Shown here in pieces: positions 11,299-18,502 of a stretch of DNA of 64,000 bases (positions within the stretch are counted from its first letter, which is position 1; each line of letters begins with the position of its first letter). The translations under genes were made by a program, and so were the position numbers. This DNA is from JACMNW01 sp963708425. GTDB lineage: Bacteria > Pseudomonadota > Alphaproteobacteria > Rhodobacterales > Rhodobacteraceae. Location of the stretch: positions 1,364,001 to 1,428,000 of the forward strand of contig OY970206.1 in assembly GCA_963708425.1 (NCBI GenBank), given 5' to 3'. Below the pieces are notes generated by a model. It was not told the origin of the DNA, searched no databases, and saw only the letters and a program-made list of their open reading frames with translations.

Positions 11299-11340
11299 AA
11301 AAAGGCCGGGCACGCGGCCCGGCCAGTCAACAGGGAGGGA
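11296..11340 (-). ncRNA. Small RNA candidate 2 (tandem homologue)
   Basis: The minus strand reads TCCCTCCCTGTTGACTGG, then an 8-bp perfect GC hairpin (11304-11311 with 11317-11324, GGCCGGGC/GCCCGGCC), then eight T residues (11296-11303). The order and spacing match candidate 1: -10-like TTATGG (11346-11351), CCTCCC, TGTTG, ACT, GC hairpin, T run. It starts about 96 bases downstream of the response regulator stop on the same strand. Similar bases with different but compensating stems argue for a conserved RNA rather than simple duplication. Confidence 0.6.
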
Positions 11341-11436
11341 CCGTGCCATAACCCCGACACGGAAAGGGGACTGAGGATCGCCGTCAATTGGCGCTTGGGA
11401 CGAGTATTACCGACCAATTCGGCAACACTAAGACGA

Positions 11437-12123
11437 TTATGCGACCAATCTGTAGCCGCCGCTTTCGGTAACCAGCAGCCGCGCGTTTGAGGGATCAGGC
11501 TCGATCTTTTGACGCAGGCGGTAGATGTGGGTTTCCAGCGTGTGAGTGGTGACGCCAGCGTTATAGCCCCAGACCTCATGCAGCAGCACATCGCGGGCGA
11601 CAACGCCTTGGGTCGCGCGGTAGAGGAACTTGAGGATATTGGTTTCCTTTTCCGTCAGGCGGATCTTCTTGTCTTTTTCGTCGACCAGCATTTTCTGGGC
11701 GGGTTTGAAGGTATAAGGGCCGAGCTGGAAGATCGCATCTTCGGATTGTTCGTGCTGGCGAAGTTGCGCGCGGATGCGGGCCAGAAGCACCGGAAACTTG
11801 AACGGCTTGGTGACATAATCATTGGCACCGGCATCAAGGCCAAGAATGGTATCGCTGTCGGTATCGTGCCCGGTCAGCATCAGGATCGGCGATTTGACGC
11901 CTTGCTTGCGCATGCGGCGGCATAATTCACGGCCATCGGTATCTGGCAGGCCAACATCAAGGATGATCAGGTCGTAATGCCCGGCCTTGGCCTTTTCCAT
12001 GCCTTCAGCGCCAGTGCGGCCTTCGAACACATCAAAGTCTTCGGTCATCACCAATTGTTCGCTAAGCGCTTCGCGCAGATCATCGTCGTCATCGACGAGA
12101 AGGATTTTTCTAAGGGATGCCAT
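11437..12123 (-). CDS. OmpR-family response regulator
   Basis: A 228-residue two-component regulator. The receiver domain (1-120) has the acidic pocket DDDDD (about 10-14), the phosphorylated aspartate in LIILDVGLPD (about 56), the threonine in MLTGHD and the lysine in VTKPF. The C-terminal winged helix (about 135-228) has LTEKETNILKFLYR and THTLETHIYRLRQKI, the recognition helix region. No histidine kinase gene is adjacent, so it is an orphan here. The start at 12123 (MASLRKILLVDD) is set by the receiver fold; GGAGG-like bases lie nearby upstream. Confidence 0.93.
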   Translation of the reverse strand: MASLRKILLVDDDDDLREALSEQLVMTEDFDVFEGRTGAEGMEKAKAGHYDLIILDVGLPDTDGRELCRRMRKQGVKSPILMLTGHDTDSDTILGLDAGANDYVTKPFKFPVLLARIRAQLRQHEQSEDAIFQLGPYTFKPAQKMLVDEKDKKIRLTEKETNILKFLYRATQGVVARDVLLHEVWGYNAGVTTHTLETHIYRLRQKIEPDPSNARLLVTESGGYRLVA

Positions 12124-12275
12124 GGTTGCCTCCGTTTCAATTGATAAACACATGCGCGCGGGTTGCGGTTTCGACAAGATATGCAACCAAACTTTCACGC
12201 GGTCGTGTGGATAAGCGGGGATATGTTTCAATTCTGATCAACTGGGCCTAGATATGGGTGCCAGGAGACCGGTTT

Positions 12276-13364
12276 ATGACGCTTGCGCCGACGATCATTG
12301 AACGCATCACCCGCGCGCGGGGTGATTTGCGCATGGGTGTGCCGGTGATGCTGGTTGGTGATGCCATGGCCGCGATGGTGGTGGCGGTTGAGGCGCTGAA
12401 TGCGCAGCGGCTGGCGGATTTGCGGCAGATTGGCGAGTTGCAGCTGGTGATAACGGCGCGGCGGGCGGAGACATTGAAGGCGCGGGCTTATGATGGCGAT
12501 ATTGCGCGCATCGCGGTGCCGGGCAGCGGCGATGTGGCTTGGCTGCGGGCAGTGGCGGACCCGGCGGATGATTTGCGCAGCCCGATGAAAGGGCCGTTCC
12601 GGTCTTTGCGCGAGGGCGCTGCCGATCTGCATCGGGCGGCGATCGGTTTGGTAAAATCGGCGCATTTGTTGCCAGCAGCACTTGTGGTGCCGGTGGCGGA
12701 TGGGTTGGTTTTGGCGGCGCAGCATAACCTGACGCTGATCACGCTGGCGGATGCGGGGCCGGAATTGCTGCGCCCGTCGCCGCTGCATTCGGTGGCGTCG
12801 GCGCGGTTGCCGATGGTGGCATCCGATGCGGGGCGGGTGCATATCTTTCGGCCCGAAGATGGCAATGAAGACCATTATGCCATTGAAATCGGTCGGCCAG
12901 ACCGAAGCCGCCCGGTGTTGGCCCGGCTGCATTCGGCGTGTTTTACCGGCGATGTGCTGGGCAGTTTGAAATGTGACTGTGGGCCGCAACTGCGCAGTGC
13001 TTTGGCACAGATGGGGGCGGAGGGTGCCGGAGTTCTGCTCTACTTAAATCAGGAAGGCCGGGGGATTGGGCTTGCTAACAAGATGCGGGCTTATTCGTTG
13101 CAGGATCAAGGGTTTGATACAGTTGAGGCGAACCATCGGCTGGGGTTCGAGGATGACGAGCGCGATTTTCGGATCGGCGCGGATATCTTACGCAAGATGG
13201 GGTTTGGGTCGGTGCGGTTGATGACCAATAACCCCAAGAAGCTGGCGATGATGGAGGGGTGCGGGTTGCATGTGGTGGAGCGCGTGCCGCTGCATGTGGG
13301 ATTGACGCAGGAAAACGCCGGGTATCTGGCGACCAAGGCTGCCAAATCAGGGCATCTGCCGTGA
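12276..13364 (+). CDS. ribA: GTP cyclohydrolase II with N-terminal extension
   Basis: The 362-residue protein carries a complete RibA domain in its C-terminal half: the zinc cysteines in CFTGDVLGSLKCDCG (about 225-239), the catalytic NQEGRGIGLANKM (about 255) and the EANHRLGFEDDERDF segment. It opens the imidazole ring of GTP in the first step of riboflavin synthesis. The first ~190 residues occupy the place of a DHBP synthase (RibB) domain but lack its acidic catalytic motifs, so this is probably a degenerate RibB-like domain. The start at 12276 has AGGAGA seven bases upstream. The stop overlaps the next gene's GTG start. Confidence 0.9.
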   Translation: MTLAPTIIERITRARGDLRMGVPVMLVGDAMAAMVVAVEALNAQRLADLRQIGELQLVITARRAETLKARAYDGDIARIAVPGSGDVAWLRAVADPADDLRSPMKGPFRSLREGAADLHRAAIGLVKSAHLLPAALVVPVADGLVLAAQHNLTLITLADAGPELLRPSPLHSVASARLPMVASDAGRVHIFRPEDGNEDHYAIEIGRPDRSRPVLARLHSACFTGDVLGSLKCDCGPQLRSALAQMGAEGAGVLLYLNQEGRGIGLANKMRAYSLQDQGFDTVEANHRLGFEDDERDFRIGADILRKMGFGSVRLMTNNPKKLAMMEGCGLHVVERVPLHVGLTQENAGYLATKAAKSGHLP

Positions 13365-13870
13365 AGGCTACGGATATTGTCGTCACCAAGTGGCGCGCGC
13401 AGTTCATGGGGCGGCGCTTTGCGTGTTCTGTCGGGCGTGGGGGCATCGTGCCCGCGCACATGAAACACGAAGGCGATGGCGGGACGCCAACGGGCACGCA
13501 TAAGATTGTCGGCATGCTGTATCGTCCGGACCGTATTGCGCGAACGGCGCTGCCCGATTGGGCGGTTCCGATTGGGTTGGGCGATTTTTGGTCCGAAGAC
13601 CCGGCTGATCCCGACTATAACCTGATGGTGCGCACACCACATCGGTTTGGCCACGAATGCCTGCGCCGCGCCGACCCGCTATACGATCTGATCCTGATCA
13701 CCAACTGGAACTGGCCCTACGCCGTGCCCGGCAAGGGATCGGCGATATTCGTGCATCGGTGGCGCAGGCCGGGCTATCCGACTGCGGGCTGCGTAGGATT
13801 TGCGCCAGACAATCTGATCTGGATCGCGAACCGCATCCGGCACCAGACCCGTTTGATTGTGCGGGGCTAG
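13361..13870 (+). CDS. L,D-transpeptidase (YkuD) family protein
   Basis: A 169-residue protein whose C-terminal HRWRRPGYPTAGCVGF (about 128-143) matches the YkuD His...Gly-Cys active-site pattern; the usual Ser-His before Gly-Cys is Thr-Ala here. Relatives form 3-3 peptidoglycan crosslinks or attach proteins to the wall. No signal peptide is visible, which is unusual for an enzyme acting in the periplasm, though this small subgroup is generally annotated without one. The GTG start at 13361 overlaps the ribA stop (GTGA), showing coupling. Confidence 0.82.
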   Translation: MKATDIVVTKWRAQFMGRRFACSVGRGGIVPAHMKHEGDGGTPTGTHKIVGMLYRPDRIARTALPDWAVPIGLGDFWSEDPADPDYNLMVRTPHRFGHECLRRADPLYDLILITNWNWPYAVPGKGSAIFVHRWRRPGYPTAGCVGFAPDNLIWIANRIRHQTRLIVRG

Positions 13871-13928
13871 AACCCTCTTTCCAAACCGCTTTGGACCCCG
13901 TAACCTTTGGCAGGATTGGGAGGATGCC

Positions 13929-15815
13929 ATGGCCAAAACGCCGCTTCGCGCGGATGACGAGATTTTTGCATTGCGGCTGGAGCGGTCTGGCCCTGATCTG
14001 TGGCCAATGCTTGAGGCGCTTTACGGGGCGCTGCCGGAATATGATGGCTTCAAGCAGGCGTTGACCGAGGCGTTGCACGATGCTTGGGCAGCCCGGCCCG
14101 CCGATTTGAAGCGGCTTGATCTGAAGCGGGATCTGGAACCGGATTGGTTCTTGCGATCTGACATGGCGGGTTATGTGTTTTACATTGATCGCTTTGCCGG
14201 CACCCTGCATGATGTATTGAAAAAGCTGGATTATTTGCAAGATCTGGGCATCAATTACGTTCATTTCATGCCCTGTCTGCGCCCTCGTCCGGGCGATAGC
14301 GATGGCGGCTATTCGGTGATGGACTACCGCGCCATCAACCCGTCCTATGGCAGCATGGCGGACTTTGAACATGTGGCGACAGCGCTGCGCACGCGGGGCA
14401 TCAGCCTTTGCATTGATCTGGTGCTGAACCACACCGCGAAGGAACATGAATGGGCGGTTAAGGCGGCAAAGGGGGATAAGGCGCATCAGGACTACTACCT
14501 GATGTATGACACGCCTGATCTGCCAAAGCGCTATGAACAGTCTCTGGTCGAGGTGTTTCCCGACAATGCGCCGGGCAATTTCACGCATTATCCGGATTTC
14601 GGCAAATGGGTCTGGACCACGTTCAACGAACATCAATGGGATTTGAACTGGGCCAATCCGCAGGTGTTTTTGGAAATCACCAAGATCATGCTGCATCTGG
14701 CCAACAAGGGCGTGGATGTACTGCGGCTGGATGCGGTGGCGTTCATGTGGAAACGGCTGGGCACGAGGTGCCAGTCAGAGCCGGAGGTGCATATGCTGTT
14801 GCAGGCCCTGCGCGCCTGTAGCCGGATTGCGGCACCGGCGGTGATCCATCTGGAAGAGGCAATTGTAGCGCCGCCGGAAATGCTGCCCTATCTGGGGCGC
14901 GGGCGGCATGATGGCAAGGAAGGCAATCTTGCCTATCACAACAGCCTGATGGTGCAGTTCTGGGGCGCACTTGCCACCCGTAGTACGGCGATGATGACGC
15001 ATGTCTTGGCCAGCCATTTCCCGGATCGGCTGACCAATGCCACCTATGCCACCTATATTCGCTGCCATGACGATATCGGCTGGGCGATTACCGATGAAGA
15101 TGCCCGCGACATGGGGATCAGCGGGGTGGCGCATCGCGGGTATTTGTCGGATTTCTATGAGGGGGATTTTCCGGGATCGTTCGCACAAGGCGCGCTGTTT
15201 CAGGTGAACAAGGCGACCGGGGACAAACGCATTTCGGGCAGCTTTGCGTCGCTTGCGGGGCTGGAAAAGGCGATGGCGGCAGGGGATGCCGGGGCGGTTG
15301 ATCTGGCGGTGCAGCGGATCTTGATGGGCCATGCGCTGATTGCCGGGTATGGCGGTATCCCGTTGATTTATATGGGGGATGAGCTGGCGGCATTGAACGA
15401 TTATGGCTATCTGGATGCGCCCGATCATGCGCATGACAGCAGGTGGGTGCATCGACCGCGGATGGATTGGGATGTTGCAGCGGCGCGGCACAGCGCGGAT
15501 ACACCCTCCGCGCGGGTGTTTCGCGGGGTGAAGCATATTCTGGCCCGCAGGCGTGCGACCCCTGCCCTACATGCGGCGTCACCGACGCGGGTTATTGGCA
15601 CCGATCAGCCGGGGGTTTTTGCGGTTGCGCGGGATGCGCCGACGGGAACGGTGCTGTGTCTGTACAACTTTACCGAAGGCTGGGCGCATCTGACCGAGGC
15701 CTGGGTGCGGGCGCAGGGGGTGCGGCAGATGCATGACGCGCTGTCGGACAGTCCGGTTGCGGCACCGGGTGGGGTGATGGCGCTGCCCCCCTATGCGCGG
15801 GTTTGGCTGGTTTAG
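13929..15815 (+). CDS. Amylosucrase-like GH13 alpha-glucan enzyme
   Basis: The 628-residue protein has the GH13 barrel in the amylosucrase (GH13_4) form. Visible motifs are GYSVMDYRAINPSYG, LCIDLVLNHTA, the nucleophile in VDVLRLDAVAF (about 290), the acid/base glutamate in VIHLEEAIVA (about 322) and CHDDIGW (about 398). Amylosucrase uses sucrose to build alpha-1,4-glucan; relatives in the subfamily are sucrose hydrolases or isomerases. The helical N-terminal domain is present. There is no signal peptide, so it is cytoplasmic. No sucrose transporter or glycogen genes lie nearby. The start at 13929 (MAKTPLRAD) follows a GGGAGG. Confidence 0.85.
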   Translation: MAKTPLRADDEIFALRLERSGPDLWPMLEALYGALPEYDGFKQALTEALHDAWAARPADLKRLDLKRDLEPDWFLRSDMAGYVFYIDRFAGTLHDVLKKLDYLQDLGINYVHFMPCLRPRPGDSDGGYSVMDYRAINPSYGSMADFEHVATALRTRGISLCIDLVLNHTAKEHEWAVKAAKGDKAHQDYYLMYDTPDLPKRYEQSLVEVFPDNAPGNFTHYPDFGKWVWTTFNEHQWDLNWANPQVFLEITKIMLHLANKGVDVLRLDAVAFMWKRLGTRCQSEPEVHMLLQALRACSRIAAPAVIHLEEAIVAPPEMLPYLGRGRHDGKEGNLAYHNSLMVQFWGALATRSTAMMTHVLASHFPDRLTNATYATYIRCHDDIGWAITDEDARDMGISGVAHRGYLSDFYEGDFPGSFAQGALFQVNKATGDKRISGSFASLAGLEKAMAAGDAGAVDLAVQRILMGHALIAGYGGIPLIYMGDELAALNDYGYLDAPDHAHDSRWVHRPRMDWDVAAARHSADTPSARVFRGVKHILARRRATPALHAASPTRVIGTDQPGVFAVARDAPTGTVLCLYNFTEGWAHLTEAWVRAQGVRQMHDALSDSPVAAPGGVMALPPYARVWLV

Positions 15816-15828
15816 GGCAGGATGCCCC

Positions 15829-15945
15829 CCCATCCCCCAACCCCTGCCCACGTGGGGGGAGGGGAGGCGCTAGGTTTGTTGGGATCGGGATTTTTGGCGG
15901 GCGCTGCGCGCTCCCTCCCCCTTGTGGGGAGGGTTGGGGAGGGGG
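15829..15945. repeat. Inverted pair of G/C-rich intergenic repeats
   Basis: Two imperfect inverted copies of a CCCTCCCC...GTGGGGAGGG element (about 15829-15866 and 15911-15945) occupy the whole gap between the convergent amylosucrase and yggS genes. Each copy is itself partly self-complementary. Such poly-C/poly-G elements are common intergenic repeats in Rhodobacterales and may act as a bidirectional transcription end. Confidence 0.6.
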
Positions 15946-16599
15946 TTAGCTGTAAATCCTGTCGCCAAAGATGGCTGATCCGACGCGGATGTGGGTTGCG
16001 CCGGCGGCGATTGCTGCCTCGAAATCGCTGCTCATGCCCATGGACAGGCCAGTCAGGCCGTTGCGGGCGGCGATTTTGGCCAGCATGGCGAAATGCGGCG
16101 TGCTGTCGATGCCTTCGGGGGGTATGCACATCAGGCCAGTCAGTGTCAGGCCCATGGCGCGGCAGGAAGCGATGAAGGCATCGGCGTCATCGGGTAGAAT
16201 GCCGGCTTTTTGCGGCTCGGCCCCGGTATTGACCTGCACGAACAATTCGGGGCTTTGGCCGCGGTCCTGGATCAGCCGTGCCAGCTTTTCGGCCAGCGAT
16301 GGGCGGTCGATGGTGTGGATGGCATCGAAGATATCCAGCGCCAGCTTGGCTTTGTTGGTTTGCAACGGGCCGATCATGTGCAGCGACAGCGGGCCGAATT
16401 CTGCCCGCAGATCTGGCCATTTGGCGGCGGCTTCCTGCACGTAGTTTTCGCCGAAGATTCGATGGCCAGCTGCCAGCACGGCGCGAACGCGGTCCAGCGG
16501 TTGCACTTTGGAGACGGCGATCAGTTGCACCGAACCGGGCGCGCGGCCATGGGTGGCCATCGCAGCGGCGATGCGGGCGGTGATGGCGGACAGGGACAT
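15946..16599 (-). CDS. YggS/PROSC family PLP homeostasis protein
   Basis: A 217-residue single-domain PLP-binding barrel. The PLP lysine lies in LIAVSKVQP (about 32-40), followed by FGENYVQEA and HMIGPLQTNK, then the C-terminal GMSSDFEAAIAAGATHIRVG motif, all characteristic of YggS/PLPBP. The family has no known catalytic activity and buffers pyridoxal phosphate in the cytoplasm. I start at 16599 (MSLSAITARI) with a GGAG nine bases upstream; two longer starts at 16617 and 16629 are possible. Confidence 0.93.
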   Translation of the reverse strand: MSLSAITARIAAAMATHGRAPGSVQLIAVSKVQPLDRVRAVLAAGHRIFGENYVQEAAAKWPDLRAEFGPLSLHMIGPLQTNKAKLALDIFDAIHTIDRPSLAEKLARLIQDRGQSPELFVQVNTGAEPQKAGILPDDADAFIASCRAMGLTLTGLMCIPPEGIDSTPHFAMLAKIAARNGLTGLSMGMSSDFEAAIAAGATHIRVGSAIFGDRIYS

Positions 16600-16654
16600 G
16601 ATGCGAGGCTCCGGCATGGGTCGCCGCACTTGGCCATAGAGGGGTGCAAAAGAA

Positions 16655-16680
16655 AAGAGCGGCCCCGAAGGACCGCTCTT
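16655..16680 (-). terminator. Rho-independent terminator of the porin gene
   Basis: An 8-bp perfect stem (AAGAGCGG with CCGCTCTT) and a 10-base loop are followed on the minus strand by TTCTTTT. It lies 22 bp beyond the porin stop codon. Confidence 0.85.
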
Positions 16681-16701
16681 TCAGACGATATTCTGATCAG
16701 A

Positions 16702-17526
16702 TCAGAATTCGAAGGTCATACCGATGTCGCCAACGGTCTCGCTGGTAACACCGTTGTCCAGGCTCAACACAGCGCCTTTGATCTTGGCGCCGCCGCCGAG
16801 ATCATAGGATGCACCAAGACCAGCAACCGTATTGTTGGCTGTGAAGTCGGTGTAAACTGCGGTCAAGGTCAGAGCGTCAATGCCGTAATCAAGCGATACC
16901 GACCAAGCCATGTCGGAAGCAAGGCTGTCGTCTGCAACTTTAGCTTTGATAGTTGCCGAACCGAAGGTTGCCGAACCCAGCAAGGAGGTGCGGTTCGAAA
17001 CGCCATCATCTTCGTAGCTGATCGCCACCGAGTAGCCGTCAGCTGCGTACTTTGCAGCAACGGAGAAATCGTCGGAACCAACTTGGCCTGCACCCAGACC
17101 AAAGGTCAGCGCGCCGGTGCTGTATTCGTAGTATACAGCGGTCTTTTCGTTGCCAAGGAAGCCGATTTCATGCAGGCCGTCGTTCGGGCCGTAGCCAACG
17201 CCGGAGGTTTGACCAACCAGCACGTCGCCAGCACCAGAAATGTCACCCATTTTCAGCGTGCCGAAAGCGCCGGAGATGAACACAACCGAGTCGCCATTAG
17301 CGGTGCCGCCGGTGCCGATCTGGTCGTTGCGCACTTCAGCGCCGAACGACAGGCCGCCATCGGTTTCGCCGGTCATTTTGAAGATAACACGAACACGCGA
17401 CGAGTAGGCAAAGTCGGCGCCATCGTAAATAATACCCATACGTGCCGTACCGGACACGGCAACTTCTGCGGCTGCGAAGCCAGTCGACGCTGCCAGCAGG
17501 GTGGTAGCAAGAAGAATCTTTTTCAT
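16702..17526 (-). CDS. Outer membrane porin
   Basis: A 274-residue precursor with a clear signal peptide (MKKILLATTLLAASTGFAAA, cleavage before EVAVSG). The mature chain shows alternating hydrophobic/polar residues typical of beta strands, a Gly-Asp motif region and ends in a C-terminal phenylalanine (MTFEF), the usual outer-membrane assembly signal. It matches the Rhodobacter-type 16-stranded general porins in size and start. The transcript ends at the terminator at 16655. An imperfect 7-bp-armed palindrome lies in its 5' leader (17557-17580). Confidence 0.93.
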   Translation of the reverse strand: MKKILLATTLLAASTGFAAAEVAVSGTARMGIIYDGADFAYSSRVRVIFKMTGETDGGLSFGAEVRNDQIGTGGTANGDSVVFISGAFGTLKMGDISGAGDVLVGQTSGVGYGPNDGLHEIGFLGNEKTAVYYEYSTGALTFGLGAGQVGSDDFSVAAKYAADGYSVAISYEDDGVSNRTSLLGSATFGSATIKAKVADDSLASDMAWSVSLDYGIDALTLTAVYTDFTANNTVAGLGASYDLGGGAKIKGAVLSLDNGVTSETVGDIGMTFEF

Positions 17527-17556
17527 CGTTTTCCCTCGTTTTATCAAACGGTGACG

Positions 17557-17580
17557 CCAATTCAGGGGAATCCGAATTGG
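17557..17580 (-). promoter_or_regulatory. Stem-loop in the porin 5' leader region
   Basis: CCAATTC and GAATTGG form a 7-bp inverted repeat around 10 bases, 31-54 bases upstream of the porin start codon. It could be an RNA hairpin or an operator; the sequence alone does not decide. Confidence 0.35.
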
Positions 17581-17808
17581 GTATGCCCCTATTTCGCCCC
17601 GAGTGGCCCGGTTTGCAACGCGACTCTGGCAATGCGTTGGAAAGTCCGCACGGATGATGCAGGGAAGCCACAGTGATTGGGCGGGTTGGGGAGGTTTATC
17701 GTGGGGAAACTCTACTCCTATATATAGGGGTGGTTTTTGCGGCATGGAAAAGCCTTGGCACGCCCCGGCGGGTCGGGTAGACAGACCCAAATAGTTTCGG
17801 GGGAACGG

Positions 17809-18369
17809 ATGAGATTGCATCGCCTCGCACGCGCCACGGTGATGTGCTGCCTATCTGTGACATTGGTCGGCTGCGGTGGTGGCTTCGGGTCCGCAGATTC
17901 GGGGCTTTTTGGCCGCCGGAACAAGGAATTGAGCATTCCGTCAGAAGGCCAGCTTGATAGGCGCGCCGCCAACAGGGCGCAAACTGCGGCAAACGCCAGA
18001 GCCAATGGCGAAGACCAGCCGCGTTCGACCATCTTCGATCTGTTTTCTAACGCCGATGATCCGAACACCACGGTAGAGGTGAACAAGTACCTTTGGGTGG
18101 CAGCACAAGACGTGCTGAATTTCCTGCCCATCGAATCGGTTGATCCGTTTACCGGCGTGTTGGTAACGGGCTATGGCACGCCGCCCGGTGGTGGTCGTGC
18201 TTACCGCGCCACGGTGTATGTGCAAGACCCGGCGCTTGATGCGCGGTCTTTGAAGGTGGCGTTGCAATCGCGTGGCGGTGGGGCGGTTGCGCCCGAGACT
18301 GCGCGCGCCGTTGAAGATGCCATCCTGACCCGTGCGCGGCAGTTGCGCATTCAGGACAGCAAGCTGTAA
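17809..18369 (+). CDS. DUF3576 family lipoprotein
   Basis: A 186-residue protein with a lipoprotein signal: positively charged MRLHRLARA, a hydrophobic run and the lipobox LVGC (cysteine about 21). The conserved body contains VNKYLWVAAQDVLNFLPIES and GYGTPPGGGRAYRATVYVQD, which I recognise as DUF3576. Family members occur across alphaproteobacteria, often just upstream of leuS as here; the function is unknown but an envelope role is likely. The start at 17809 is chosen because it gives the signal peptide and follows GGGGGAACGG. Confidence 0.85.
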   Translation: MRLHRLARATVMCCLSVTLVGCGGGFGSADSGLFGRRNKELSIPSEGQLDRRAANRAQTAANARANGEDQPRSTIFDLFSNADDPNTTVEVNKYLWVAAQDVLNFLPIESVDPFTGVLVTGYGTPPGGGRAYRATVYVQDPALDARSLKVALQSRGGGAVAPETARAVEDAILTRARQLRIQDSKL

Positions 18370-18502
18370 TCAGGCGCATTTGACCCGTAGCCGGGGCGCT
18401 GCCCTGGGGCACTGGGATATTCACGATCTTAAAAAGCCGTCTCTGGACCTATGCCCCTGCATCGGTGTAACTCCGCTTCGGATAATATGCAGAGGGCCAG
18501 AC

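Noticed and set aside
12124..12275. Possible FMN riboswitch before ribA
   Set aside because: The gap is short and lacks the conserved RFN element segments; no terminator or anti-terminator fold was seen.
16210..17676. 488-codon open frame opposite yggS and the porin gene
   Set aside because: It runs across two genuine genes and the porin terminator on the other strand, so it is a GC-bias shadow.
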